The position numbers and the translations under genes were made by a program. From positions 8,494,101-8,558,100 of the forward strand of contig NC_003074.8 of assembly GCF_000001735.4 (NCBI RefSeq): a DNA stretch of 64,000 bases. The letters are read 5' to 3'. Source of the DNA: Arabidopsis thaliana (taxonomy: Eukaryota; Streptophyta; Magnoliopsida; Brassicales; Brassicaceae). Positions within the stretch are counted from its first letter, which is position 1; every line of letters starts with the position of its first letter. A model generated the notes under the pieces. The model saw nothing but the letters and a program-made list of their open reading frames with translations, was not told where the DNA came from and ran no database searches. Positions 25,190-37,588 of this stretch are shown here, one piece after another.

Positions 25190-28100
25190 ATGAAGCATTT
25201 CATGATGCCAAGGAACGCTATCTTGCGTGATATCGGAGAGTCACAATCGCCAAACCCTAGCTTGACGAAATCGAAGTCACAAAGGAAGATTAAATCTTCT
25301 AAAGAGAATGCTCCACCTCCGGATCTGAACTCGTTGATTCCTGATCATAGATCTTCTCCGGCGAAATTGAAAAGTCCATTGCCTCCGCGTCCTCCGTCGT
25401 CTAATCCTCTTAAACGGAAGCTGATTGCGGAAGCTACGGCGGATAATGGAGTAGCGATTGGGGTTTCAGACTCTGGTGTCAAGGTAGTCTGAGCTTTTTA
25501 TTTTTTGTTTTTCTTGCTCAGAAATTGGAGAATGTTCGAAGGAAAAATCCTAATGTCTTGGATTAATTGGTCTAATTAAGTTCCAGATTTCTATAAATTA
25601 ACAAAATGAAGATGATTGCTTGTATTTTTAGAAGTTTATAGTTACTAAATTGAAGAGAAACTATATTATGTTTTCTGAGTAAAGTTTAAGCTAATCTCTA
25701 AGTCTTTGGGCATATGTAGGTTATAGTAAGAATGAAGCCTCCAAGCAAAGGTGAGGAAGAGGAGATGATAGTAAAAAAGATCTCCAACGACGCCCTCACT
25801 ATTAATGAACAGACTTTCACATTCGATTCGATTGCTGACCCGGAGTCAACACAGGCAGGCATTTAGTTTTCATGATTGGGGTTTCACTATACAATGTTAT
25901 CTTATGATTTATATAGGCTAACAAGTCTTTATCTTTTTTGTATTCTTTGCAGGATGAGATCTTTCAGCTTGTTGGAGCCCCTCTTGTTGAGAACTGTCTT
26001 GCTGGATTTAACAGTTCTGTTTTTGCCTATGGACAGGTAGTCATCATTTCTCAATCTGTTTCTACGGGATTGAATTTCAATTTCTCAAGATGATTGTAAT
26101 TCTAACATTTGTTTTCACCAGACTGGCAGTGGGAAAACGTATACCATGTGGGGTCCTGCAAATGGATTGTTGGAAGAGCACCTTAGTGGTGACCAAAGAG
26201 GTTTGACTCCACGTGTCTTTGAATTGCTCTTCGCCCGTCTCAGTGAGGTGATGCTTCGTGTTGTTTCCTTTCAGTCTGTTTCATTATGTGAGAGAGGCAG
26301 AACATTCAAAAGTTGATTTTTTTTGTTTGCAGGAGCAAGCAAAGCATGCTGAAAGGCAGCTAAAGTACCAGTGCCGCTGTTCGTTTCTCGAGGTTTAATG
26401 AGTGGATTCAACTTTAGTTTTTGTGCTTATGATGTTTTCATTTATCAAAGCTTGATATACATGGTTCCCTTTCCCATCTTTTATTGCAGATATACAACGA
26501 GCAAATAACAGATCTTTTGGATCCGAGCCTAAAAAACCTGATGGTAAAAGGAACTTGCAATTTCAACTTGTTTTTACATTTTTTAAGGAAAAAGAACCTG
26601 GGTTCATCATTTTTAATTAATATTGCACCAGATTAGAGAAGATGTCAAGTCCGGTGTTTATGTTGAAAATCTGACTGAGGAATACGTGAAAAACTTGAAG
26701 GATTTGTCAAAGCTTCTGGTTAAGGTTTGTTATATCATTATATTTCATGCTTTTCTACTTTGACAGTAGAGTAATTGCTCAAACGTACGTACACTTGTGT
26801 TTCCATTGCATTTCTCCTTAACTTTTAAAAGATGGGTGCACAACTTTGGTTTGTTATAAGAAAAAGAGGTCACACTACAGGACTTGGTAATACTGTGTAT
26901 TGGACTTAAAAGATCTTTATATCGCCAAAGAAGTGTCAAAGTCTTGCAATAGTCAATCTGAGCTATTTTGTTGCTTTGCTTTGACATGAGTATCTTCAAT
27001 AGTAATGCTTACATCTGAAACTGGTGCAGGGATTGGCAAACAGAAGGACTGGTGCAACAAGTGTAAACGCAGAAAGTTCAAGGTCGCACTGTGTATTCAC
27101 TTGTGTTGTCGAGTCCCACTGCAAGGTGGGTTGTTCTCCTTTATTTTATTGTGCCTATTTAACTGGCAACTGCAAGTTTTAAGAATAGGCTATGAGGCTC
27201 AGATGCTTACTAGTCTAGCAATTATTATGAGGTGATGTCAATCTATATCTGACTATATTTGAATGTAATATGTAACAGAGTGTTGCAGACGGTCTAAGCA
27301 GCTTCAAAACAAGTAGAATCAATCTTGTTGATCTGGCTGGTTCAGAAAGGCAAAAGTTAACCGGTGCAGCAGGCGATCGTTTGAAGGAAGCTGGGAATAT
27401 AAATCGATCACTTTCCCAACTTGGGTAAGATCAGAATAGTCTACATATAGATAGGCTGCTTATTGATTTTCTTTTGTATAGCATGCATTTGAATCTGGAT
27501 TTTCTGTGCCGGATGTTTTATCTTGACATTTTACAGATGTGATGCTATAGTCTGAAACTGAGAATCGTAGATAAATGTAAAACTTACAAGTGTTTTTACT
27601 TGCAGGAATTTGATCAACATTCTAGCAGAAATTTCACAAACAGGGAAGCAAAGGCATATACCCTACAGAGATTCCAGGTTGACATTTCTATTACAAGAGT
27701 CTCTAGGAGGGAATGCAAAATTAGCTATGGTTTGTGCAGTTTCTCCCTCGCAAAGGTAAACCGAGAACCCAAATTTCTCTTTCAGAAATTATTCCACCCT
27801 CCCTCCACTTTTCTGCAAAATGAAATTGCATCATAAATTGCAGTTGTAGGAGTGAAACCTTCAGCACCTTGAGATTTGCTCAGCGTGCTAAGGCGATACA
27901 GAATAAGGCAATTGTCAATGAAGTAATGCAAGATGATGTAAATTTCTTGCGGGAAGTGATACGCCAGCTGAGGGTATGCACTCTTTGGATTATCTCAGAA
28001 AATGTAAATACAAAGTTGAATATAATATCTAATGTAAACTGTGCAGGATGAACTGCAAAGGGTGAAGGATGATAAAGGAAACAACCCAACCAACCCAAAT

Positions 28101-30955
28101 GCAGCTTATACCACTTCCTGGAATGCGCGTAGAAGTCTGAGTTTGTTAAGAAGCTTTGGCCTGGGTCATCCAAAGTCATTACCAAATGGAGATGATGATG
28201 GTGATACTGAGATGGAAATTGATGAGGAGGCTGTTGAAAGGCTTTGTGCTCAAATGGGCTTGTCTCCACCTGCCGAGGACAACAATCAGGAGATGAGCAG
28301 AGTAGAAAAAATAAATTCATCATTACAGACTGTGGTCCTGAAGGATGAATCTTACAATAACTCCCACCTTAAATCATCAGAAGCTACAGATGTTAACATG
28401 GAGGATGCGTGTTGCCAAACTGAGAACAATGGGTCAGAGACTGATAATGCGTTAACTGTGGCAGAAACTATGGATGATGGTTCTAGTGTACAGCCTGATT
28501 CCATAACAAATTCTCTTCATTCTTGTATTAGCGACACAAACCAGGGAAATTCACCAAGCAAGGCGGAGAACATTCCATCATGCCAAGACTTGGTTATAGA
28601 AGCTGATGTTTCTGCAATTGTATCAGTAGCTGATACATCAAATAATACAGAACAGGTCTCAGTAAATCCTGTGTCGCCTTGCCTTAGCGTCGCTCCAGTA
28701 AGTGTTTCTCCTGTACTAATACCTCCCACTGAGAGCGCCTCTCCTAAGATTAGAAATAGCAGGAAAAGCTTGAGAACAACATCAATGTCCACCGCATCAC
28801 AAAAAGATATTGAGAGAGCCAACCAGTTAACTCCAGAAGTTGTGGAACCGTCGCCAGCTATGTCCACAGAGGTGTTAAACCTATATAGTGCTTTGTCTAC
28901 AAAGAAAAGTGAAGCTTTTCCTGTGCCAACTAGGCAATTGGCAGCTAGCCTCCACAGAGGCATGAAACTTCTTGACTCATATCGCCAGAGTACAGCTCTT
29001 AGACGATCGACATTCAGATTGTCCTACAAAGCTCTAGAATGCAAACCCTCGACCGTTTTAAGTAAGGCTGATGTAGGTGTTCAAACTTATCCCCAAGCTG
29101 ATGAAATAGCGGAAGACAACTCTAAAGAAGTACTGTGCAGTAGATGTAAATGCAGGGCAGAATGTGATGCCCAAGAAATAAGTGACACTTCTAATCTTCA
29201 GTTGGTACCTATTGACAATTCAGAAGGTTCAGAAAAGTCTAATTTCCAAGTTCCTAAAGTAAGAATTGTGGCTTTCTTTAGAGCATTTCGTTCCGCATTT
29301 GTATAGTGTAATAGTATGATATGATTTTTCTGCACCTTACAGGCAGTGGAAAAGGTTCTAGCAGGGTCAATCAGAAGAGAAATGGCTATGGAAGAGTTCT
29401 GCACTAAGCAAGCCTCTGAAATATCACAGCTTAATCGGCTGGTATGATTCTTGCTTATGTTCTGTTGGTCAGCTTCTCTACTTTTTACATATAAAGGAAA
29501 CCTTTCTAATTATCTCTGGAAAATTAAACAGGTGCAACAGTACAAGCATGAGAGAGAGTGCAATGCTATCATAGGACAAACAAGGGAGGACAAGATTGTT
29601 CGCCTTGAAAGTCTCATGGATGGCGTGTTATCTAAAGATGATTTTCTGGATGAAGAATTTGCATCACTCATGCATGAGCATAAGGTAAATTTTTGGGTTA
29701 CCATTATTTAGAAGTTTATTGAATCAATGCAGATATGTTTTCTTACATATAATTGTGCAGCTTCTGAAGGACATGTATGAGAACCACCCCGAAGTATTGC
29801 AGACGAGGATTGAGTTGAAACGAGTGCAAGAAGAGCTCGAAAGTTTCAAGAACTTCTATGGTGACATGGGAGAAAGGGAAGTATTATTAGAAGAGATTCA
29901 CGATTTAAAGGCACAGCTACAATGTTACACTGACTCTTCTCTTACATCTGCTCGGAGAAGAGGTTCCTTGCTTAAGCTGACATACGCTTGTGATCCTAAC
30001 CAAGCTCCACAACTTAATACCATTCCTGAGTCAGTGGACGAGGGTCCTGAGAAGACACTAGAACAGGAAAGACTTCGTTGGACTGAAGCAGAGAGCAACT
30101 GGATCTCTCTTGCTGAGGAATTAAGAACTGAGCTTGATACCAATAGATTGCTAATGGAAAAGCAGAAACGTGAATTGGATACAGAGAAAAGATGTGCTGA
30201 AGAGTTGACAGAAGCAATGCAAATGGCAATGCAGGGTCATGCACGGATGATTGAACAATATGCAGACCTGGAAGAGAAGCATATCCAATTGCTTGCAAGG
30301 CATAGGAGGATTCGAGAAGGAATAGATGATGTCAAAAAAGCAGCAGCAAGAGCCGGAGTCAAGGGAGCTGAGTCTAGATTCATAAACGCACTTGCAGCAG
30401 AAATTTCAGCTTTGAAGGTGCAAAGAGAGAAGGAGGTACGATACTTCAGGGATGAAAACAAGAGTCTCCAGTCACAACTAAGAGATACTGCTGAAGCTGT
30501 TCAAGCAGCAGGAGAGTTACTTGTTCGATTTAAAGAAGCTGAAGAAGGATTGACATTTGCACAGGTACTATTATAGTTATATTTCTAAAATCTCACCCAT
30601 ATCCTATCATGTGACTCTTACTTAAACTTTCTGGCTTGTGTATTCACAGAAACGAGCAATGGATGCAGAGTATGAAGCATCAGAAGCATATAAAAAGGTG
30701 GACAAGTTGAAGAGGAAATACGAAACCGAAATCAGCACTGTAAACCAACAACATAATGCAGAGCCACAAAATCCCATAGAATCTTTGCAAGCTTCTTGTA
30801 ATGACGATGCTATGGCCAAATATGATGAACCATCAGCTAGTGATGGTGATAACCAATGGAGAGAAGAATTCCAACCATTTTACAAGAAAGACGAAGAGTT
30901 GTCAAAGCTCGCTGAACCCTCTTGGTTCTCGGGGTATGACCGATGCAACATATAA
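25190..30955 (+). CDS. PAKRP1L: Phragmoplast kinesin-12 (PAKRP1-like), multi-exon
   Basis: A long, many-exon kinesin gene of roughly 1300 residues. The basic, Pro-rich N-terminus starts [20 protein letters not shown]. The motor domain follows with [14 protein letters not shown] (P-loop, with an intron splitting Gln and Thr; the next exon starts at 26123), the NAESSRSH switch I, and VDLAGSERQ switch II in the exon at about 27280-27425, then the neck region [12 protein letters not shown]. The large exon at 28041-29259 encodes a disordered Ser/Thr-rich linker. Further exons to 30955 encode heptad-rich coiled coil ([32 protein letters not shown]) and end GYDRCNI. Plus-end-directed kinesin-12 proteins PAKRP1 and PAKRP1L sit at the phragmoplast midline and act redundantly in cytokinesis, notably at the first postmeiotic division of pollen. 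Neighbouring genes favour PAKRP1L (At3g23670) over its chromosome 4 twin. The frame appears intact. Confidence 0.95.
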
Positions 30956-31076
30956 TTTCGTTTCCACAACATTATTTTTCTGTAATGTGTAATAGGAAAA
31001 AAAAGACATGTTGGGGTCTGATCCGATTCTGTGAGATATATCTGAAGCTTGTACTCTTTTCATTGTATTTCTAATG

Positions 31077-32252
31077 TGTTACAATTAAACATTTTTTTGT
31101 ACTCGTCCATCTCTCATCTGAAAGAGGTCTTTGTTTGATTCCCTGTAAGAGATTAGTAGAGATAAAGAATCTGGAAGATGTGTTTCTTATGTTATGTTGT
31201 ACAAACTCATTTTACAGTTTGATTTGTTCTCAACGGCACAACTCTCCTCGATCGTCACCGTCAACATCATAATGAGTAAAACCTTCTCTGAACATTCTAC
31301 GCAATCTATGCGAATAACTCGTTGGCATCAATGTGACTACTTGTACAATCAACTCTGTAAATCATATAACTATTGAACACTGTACATCATTTGTTGTACA
31401 TATGAGAAAAGAAATAGATTTCATTGTTACTAATTTTTATTTTAAAACATCTTAGCAAATCTTCATCATGATGCACATTAAGCTGGAAAGAAAACAGGTT
31501 TATGAAAGAAGAGTAATAATGTTCAAAGAGAAGAATGAGTAAATGAAAGACATACATTAGGCATTGTAAATTGAGTCTTAATCATCTCGTTTTCTCCTTT
31601 TGCGTTACAAACTCACTTTACAATTCATACATAATTTGTATTTGTCCATCTCTCATTTCAAAGATGTCTTTATTAGATTCCTGTAAGAGACTTTGATTGA
31701 TCACATAAATAGAGATAAGGAATCTGAAAGATGTATTTCTTATATTAAGTGCTACTAACTCATTTTACAGTTTGATTTGTTCTTAACGGCACAACTCCTC
31801 GCTTTACAGTTCATTCGTATGAAAATACTATAGACGAACTAGAGAATACGCATGATCCAATCATCGAATCACGGGATCTGAAGAAAGGACTTAAAGAGTA
31901 GAGTTTTGCTTAGAAAAAAGCCAAGACCAATACAAGCTAAGACTAAGGTCCCTTTATTTTTCCTTTCATTGTTCTGTTTCCTAGATTCTTCAAATATGTG
32001 ACTACTTCTACAATCCATTCTATATTGAACTTCTGAATCCCTTAAGTGATCGCAGCCAATATATCATTTGTTGTACATATAAGAAACAGAAATAGATTTC
32101 TTTGTTACTATGTTTTGTCATTAAACATCTTAGCAAATCTTCTTCAAATTTTATGATAGTAGAGTAATCTTGTTCAAAGAAAAGAATAAGTAAATGAAAG
32201 ACATTACATAAGGAATTATAAATTGGAGTCTTAATCATCTTGTTATCTCCTC
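31077..32252. repeat. Diverged tandem duplication of non-coding flank
   Basis: Copy A (about 31077-31601) and copy B (about 31602-32252) share the same succession of blocks. These are a GTTACAA start, TCCATCTCTCAT, CTGTAAGAGA, ACTCATTTTACAGTTTGATT, AACGGCACAACTC, AAATAGATTTC, ACATCTTAGCAAATCTTC, TAAATGAAAGACAT and GAGTCTTAATCATCT. Copy B has an extra segment in its middle. The unit appears to be the downstream flank of the minus-strand F-box copy next to it, so copy A may mark the place of a lost gene copy. Confidence 0.7.
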
Positions 32253-32265
32253 ATGCATGTTGCTC

Positions 32266-33066
32266 TCATGGATTCGTTTCAAGTAAGACAAGTCTCGACA
32301 TGTTTTCATCATATCGAAGCTTCTCCAATTCGCTTTCTTCTTCCCTTTCCCCTCCTTCAGGTTGCTTGATTTGCACTAAACTTGGAACATAAGAGCACAG
32401 ATCTGTCTTACATCTTTGGTCTCCATAATCTCCAACGAGATCCAATGCCCTCAAGTATCCAGCCTCTCCAATGATGTTAATTGTGTGGCGATTCCCATCT
32501 TCAAAACCAATGGCGACTTTCTTCTCCTCGTCAATGAAGAAACTTCCATTTATAATAGGAACATAACTATCAAATCCAGCTGTTTCCACTCTCAAGAACT
32601 TGCTCCACAACACCTCTCCAGTCTCAATCTTGGTCGTAATCGATAAGTCAAGCTCATATGGATTTGATTCATCGTGCTGAAGTAAAACCGCAAGCTTCTC
32701 TTCTCTAACACAAGATAACGTCATACAGTCAATATGCCCACCACTAAACGGCAGAGGCAGAAGAGGACCAAATCTCTCACTTGTAAAATCAAAACAGATT
32801 AAGCGATTAGCAAAGACTTCATTTACATCTACGTTCCTTTTTGCAGCACACCAGTACGTGCTTCCCTTAAGAGAACGCCACTGTTACAAAACGCTATACG
32901 CAATGTGGAGTGACATCAAGAGTAGTCCACAAATCAGAGTCAAAATCGTAGATTTCATACCAAAAGAATTGCTTCTCGTGTGCATTGTAGTAATAATCTA
33001 TCAACCTCAACAACTTGTAGTTACGACAAGAATCCGTATTCACGTATCCAAGAGCGTAAGAGAACC
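32266..33066 (-). pseudogene. F-box-associated gene, truncated copy (left arm of inverted repeat)
   Basis: Minus-strand FBA type 1 domain: FSYALGYVNTDSC, QFFWYEIYDFDSDLWTTLDV, LICFDFTSERFGPLLPLP, then an open stretch (32266-32724) MTLSCVREEKLAVLLQHDES to a C-terminal acidic tail, ending LVLLETNP. The copy has no F-box and no first part of the FBA domain: homology with the plus-strand copy stops at about 33066, which is where the palindrome ends. The frame is interrupted around 32880-32900. It is therefore a partial copy; if transcribed it would be antisense-complementary to the right arm. Confidence 0.75.
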
Positions 33067-33084
33067 TGCACATATTCACGTATA

Positions 33085-34217
33085 CGATTAACTTGCAAAA
33101 AGTGGAACGATTTATCCAAAAGTCAGAGCTTTATGAAGATGCACATTGGTCAAGCCGCAGCAAAGGAAGGTGAGTCTCAGATGATCGTGATGATGGGTAA
33201 CAATCTTTCTTTAACGAGTATTATTCTCAATGGAGATCCATCTATAGAGCATAAAGGAAAACTTCCTTGCCTTGACGAACAAGTCAAGATATCTCAGTTC
33301 TATCACTGCGAGGGCTTACTGCTATGCATTTTAAAAGATGATTCTAGGTTTGTGGTTTGTAATCCGTATTTGGAGCAAACAAGGTGGATCGAACCAAGAT
33401 ATTCCCATCGTCCACACGGATGGGATAGGTTCTCTTACGCTCTTGGATACGTGAATACGGATTCTTGTTGTTACTACAAGTTGTTGGGGTTGATAGATTA
33501 TTACTACAATGCACACGAGAAGCAATTCTTTTGGTATGGAATCTACGATTTTGACTCTGATTTATGGACTACTCTTGATGTCACTCCGCATTGGCGTATA
33601 GCGTTTTGTAACCGTGGCGTTTCTCTTAAGGGAAGCACGTACTGGTGTGCTGCAGAAAGGAACGTAGATGTCGATGAAGTCTTGGCCGATCGCTTAATCT
33701 GTTTTGATTTTACAAGTGAGAGATTTGGTCCGCTTCTGCCTCTGCCGTTTAGTGGTGGGCATATTGACTGTATGACGTTATCTTGTGTTAGAGAAGAGAA
33801 GCTTGCGGTTTTACTTCAGCACGATGAATCAAATCCATATGAGCTTGACTTATGGATTACGACCAAGATTGAGACTGGAGAGGTTTTGTGGAGCAAGTTC
33901 TTGAGAGTGGCAACAGCTGGATTTAATAGTTATGTTCCTTTATAAGTGAAAGTTTCTTCATTGACGAGGAGAAGAAAGTCGCCTTTGGTTTTGATGGACG
34001 TAACCGCGAGAGAGTTATTGTCATTGGAGAGGCTGGATACTTGAGGGGATTGGATCTCGTTGGAGATTTTGGAGACCAAGAATGTAGGACTGATCTGTGC
34101 TCTTATGTTCCAAGTTTAGTACAAATCAAGCAACCTGAAGGAGGGGAATCGAAACAACAAAGCGATTTAGAAAAGTGTCGATATGATGAAAACATGTTGA
34201 GGCTTGTCTCACTCTAA
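33085..34217 (+). pseudogene. F-box-associated gene, longer copy (right arm of inverted repeat)
   Basis: The plus strand starts with the second half of an F-box (RIRLTCKKWNDLSKSQSF, the family form being R-S-T-C-K-x-W-N). It continues as FBA type 1: KISQFYHCEGLLLCILKDD, VVCNPYLEQTRWI, FSYALGYVNTDSC, GVSLKGSTYWCAA, LICFDFTSERF, VREEKLAVLLQ, ITTKIETGEVLWSKFL. A net one-base difference from the other arm near 33940 closes the frame at YVPL; the last part (FFIDEEKKVAFGF to LRLVSL, stop 34215-34217) continues in another frame. The first half of the F-box is missing, cut where the palindrome begins. I recall At3g23680 here as an F-box-associated family gene. If expressed, the protein would lack a proper SKP1-binding region. 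Confidence 0.7.
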
Positions 34218-34832
34218 GCGACAAATCAATGAGCTTTGATAGGAGGAAGGAAAAAGGAGCCAACGAGATGATATTACTCTATTATTACGCAGAAACAGAG
34301 CTTTTATTTCAAGTCTTGAGTTAATGAAACTGAAGATTAAGATCATGTTCATGGTTCATTCTTATCTTTCTTCATCGATAATGAGCTAGTCGCTCAATCT
34401 TTTTCTTCTGGAACTTAGCTTAGTGTACCTTAAAATGCAATATTAGAGTCTCATGAAGTCAATTGGGAACGTATACGAATCGAAAGAGAGAACTTCTGTA
34501 ATCAACCACTCGTACTCTCAATCTTGTTTCGTAAGAAAATGTGAAAAGAATATAAAGAAGTGAACAAATTTATTCCTGTTTCTTACAAGCTTAGAGCAAT
34601 CATAATACATAACGATTGTAAAACAGTACAGAGAAAAGTTCTTGTCATATTTTTACATACTTAATCTGAAGTTTTCTTGTTTTTTTTTTGTTTAAGGTTG
34701 AGAAGAAATCAACAGAGACACAAGCAAAGAAGCAACGATTGTAAACATTAAAATTCCAATATGATTCACTCCGTTACTCATCACTACTTGGTTTTCTGTA
34801 TGTACAACAGAGATAATAATCATAGCTATGGA

Positions 34833-36555
34833 CTATGGTTCAAGCTTCATCTGAAGCGTTGGCTCAGAACCTGCAACATAAAGATACGAGACTTTAACAA
34901 CATAAGAGATAGTTCTATAATTTCGATAGACGAATTTGCTTCTAATTTTTCTTACAGTTGTTGTTGTTGTTGTTGCTCTGTTGCTGGAGGATATCTCCAA
35001 AACCCATCTGAACAATGCTTTGCAGGTCATTATTTTCCCAGAATCCTGGTGTCTATAATGAATCAAAAACATAAAAGGATCGAGTTTACGATACGCACAA
35101 ACGAGTTTTTCTAGAATCTGACGTTAGCTACTACTAAAACTACCTCAGTGTGAACAAATCCATCGTTTGAGGGGAATTGTGTGTCTGAGAATCTTGGCAT
35201 GTTCTTGCCAAGTGAATAGTATGCTGATGGAAGTCTTTGCTCTGAGCAAGCCATTGCGTAAAGAGACTGCGTTAACGACTCCCCCGGTTGAATCATCTAC
35301 ACATACAAATACACACATTATAGATACAAAACATTCCATAATCTGACCATTCCATTATAGATACAAAGCAGAATCTTACCTCTGTGGATAAAGAAGCATT
35401 AGCATTAAACTCCATCCTTGGATTTACGGTAGCCAGCTTCATGGACAAGAACTAAAGAAACAAACCACGAGTTTTAGATTCAAGATATACAAACTCCAAC
35501 TTTCAAGAACATTTATGAAATACACAATTCATACCTCAACTTGTCTCTGCAAGGACTGCACATAATTTATAATTTCATCAAGCATGACTGCTTTCCCTGT
35601 AATCCGGTTGCAACCAGGAACCAGATCCTGAAGCAACGTCATTCTCTCACTAATCTTTTCTCTTCTTGCCTGAAACCAAAACACAGCCAAAAAAAACATC
35701 AACATCATAAACATCAAAACAGCCCCTAATCAACAAAAAAACAGATCAGTTTTAGAAGGTGTGTAGTACTCTTTCAGCAAGACTATGGCTATCAGTTGCT
35801 TGACCCCTTCTAGCTCTGACATGAATATAATCTTTAGGCGCCTCAGGAGGCTTAGCATCGTCCTTATTGTCGCCTTTACTATCGCACTTCTCTACTCCGT
35901 TTTTACTACTCCCAGCTACATCTTGCTTGCTTCTCTTCCCACCTTTAGATCCACCATTCTCTCCTGAAACCTAATCATATATCCAAAACCAAACACAACT
36001 AAAAAACCTTGTACACACACTAAAAGGTCTATAGATAAAAAGTCTCCACAAAACACAAACTTTCTTACACATATGGCTACAGTTTCCTAAAGTATACATT
36101 TTTGAAATAGAGCAAGAGAGATAATGAATCAAAACCTTTGAATTGGAAGCTGTAAGAGACGATGAAGCTGGAGACTCCTTGCCATTACCACTAGGAATCG
36201 ACTTCCTCTTTCTAGAGTTAGATTTCGTGGTGTGAACTCGATCCGAAACTGAATCTGGATCCAACAAAGAGCTCTTGTTACTCTCCTGCGTTGTTGGTTG
36301 TGACCCAAATTCACGATCGGATCCAAATTGACCTGGATATGGAGGGAATCTGATTCCACCAGAGATTGGGAAATTCTCGGAGATCTGAGAATTCAGAGAG
36401 AAGGATTGTAGAGTTAACGGTGAAATCTCCTGAGGGTTGTTGCAGTATCTTCCAAGGAAATCTCCAATTGTTCCTTCATTGCCATTGCCAAAGGGATCGC
36501 TCTGACCCAAAGGTAAGTAATTTAGGGTTTGCTCTGTTTCCTTGTCCATGTTCAT
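34833..36555 (-). CDS. BHLH77: bHLH transcription factor (bHLH77), multi-exon
   Basis: Minus-strand gene with the first exon beginning [20 protein letters not shown], a low-complexity Ser/Asn/Pro-rich region with basic KSNSRKRKS. Next come an acidic/Lys-rich linker (about 35800-35970) and the bHLH. The basic region runs [20 protein letters not shown], carrying the His-Glu-Arg triad that reads the G-box CACGTG, and then helix-loop-helix [20 protein letters not shown] to [10 protein letters not shown]. It is split over several short exons. The C-terminal exons give [20 protein letters not shown] with an Asn run of six (encoded by AAC repeats) and end [10 protein letters not shown], stop at 34833-34835. 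The family (subgroup with CIB-type proteins) acts as dimers in the nucleus. Gene order supports At3g23690. The frame looks intact. Confidence 0.9.
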
Positions 36556-37138
36556 CTAAAAAGACTAGAACTTTTATGAACAAAAAAGTGAAAAATTCAA
36601 TTCCAACAACTTCTCTGGGAATTCTGAAGAAAACCCAGAATCTGAATCAGAAAGCAAGATTGAAATTGAGTGAAAACAACCAAATTTGAGAAGTAAAAAG
36701 ACAAACTTTATGTGTGTTTCTTCAAAAACAAAACAAGTGATGATTTTTTAACTTCAATGTAAGCAAAAAAAGAGCTTCTTTCAATTATGGGTTTAGTGGA
36801 GAAGAAGATCTAATGAGGGAAATGAGTCAGGAAGAGAGAACTAGAAATGAAGAAGCATGATTGATCAATTAGGGGAAAGAGGAAAGAGAAGAAGAAGGCG
36901 GTGACTTTTTTTACTGATCAAAGGAAGAAGAAGAAGAAGGTTTAAGAGAAAATGACAAAATAAAAAAGAGAAAGTAATGATAAGAAAGATTAAGAAATTA
37001 AAAAAGAGTGAATTTTACAGTTCAAAAGGAGAAGAATCTTACGTGTGTTTTATGTTAATGTGGGAACATTAGATGGTGAAAGTGGGTAGGCTGCTTAGGC
37101 TGGCCTCTGTAATCATTGGAGTGAGAATAAGAGAGAAG

Positions 37139-37158
37139 AAAGAGAGAGAGAGAGAGAG
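37139..37158. repeat. (GA)n microsatellite upstream of bHLH77
   Basis: About ten GA units, some 590 bp upstream of the bHLH77 start codon, in promoter or 5'-leader sequence. GA repeats bind BPC/GAGA-type proteins in plants; function here is only a possibility. Confidence 0.8.
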
Positions 37159-37588
37159 CATGTGCATGGCAGAGACAGGAAAGTTGTGGGAGAGAAAACA
37201 AACAAAAGGATAAAATTGTTTTTAATTATCATGTTTGATTATTCTTGGTTAAGAGACTATTTTAAAAGATGATGGTACTTACCAAAACATGGTGTCAAAA
37301 AAGTCAATTATTGACTTGAGAAGGTTTTAGACTTGAATTTGATGTATTATGAGTTGTTTATGTTAATGAAGTTTATAATGTGTAACTAAAAACATTGAGT
37401 ATACACATATATTTTCATAGGTTTGTGTTATGTGTGACATATAATGATGATACAAATGAATTTGCATTTTTGCCTTTTAAGAATATTTCTGAAGTAGTCT
37501 CTGCTCCACTTGAAGTTACATTGGCAAGAGTTTGAGATGCATAGAGCTGAATATAGTGGCTGAGTATCAAAAGTCTTTTTTCGGGTTC

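Larger units (their letters stand above)
32240..34270. repeat. Large inverted duplication of an F-box/FBA gene
   Basis: Arms of about 800 bp (about 32260-33066 and 33427-34230) are inverted copies, with a 360-bp unpaired spacer (33067-33426) holding the N-terminal part of the plus copy. Protein-level identity between arms is about 90 % by eye. Weak similarity continues outward past both stop codons. A transcript crossing the whole locus could fold into a very long hairpin. Confidence 0.8.
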
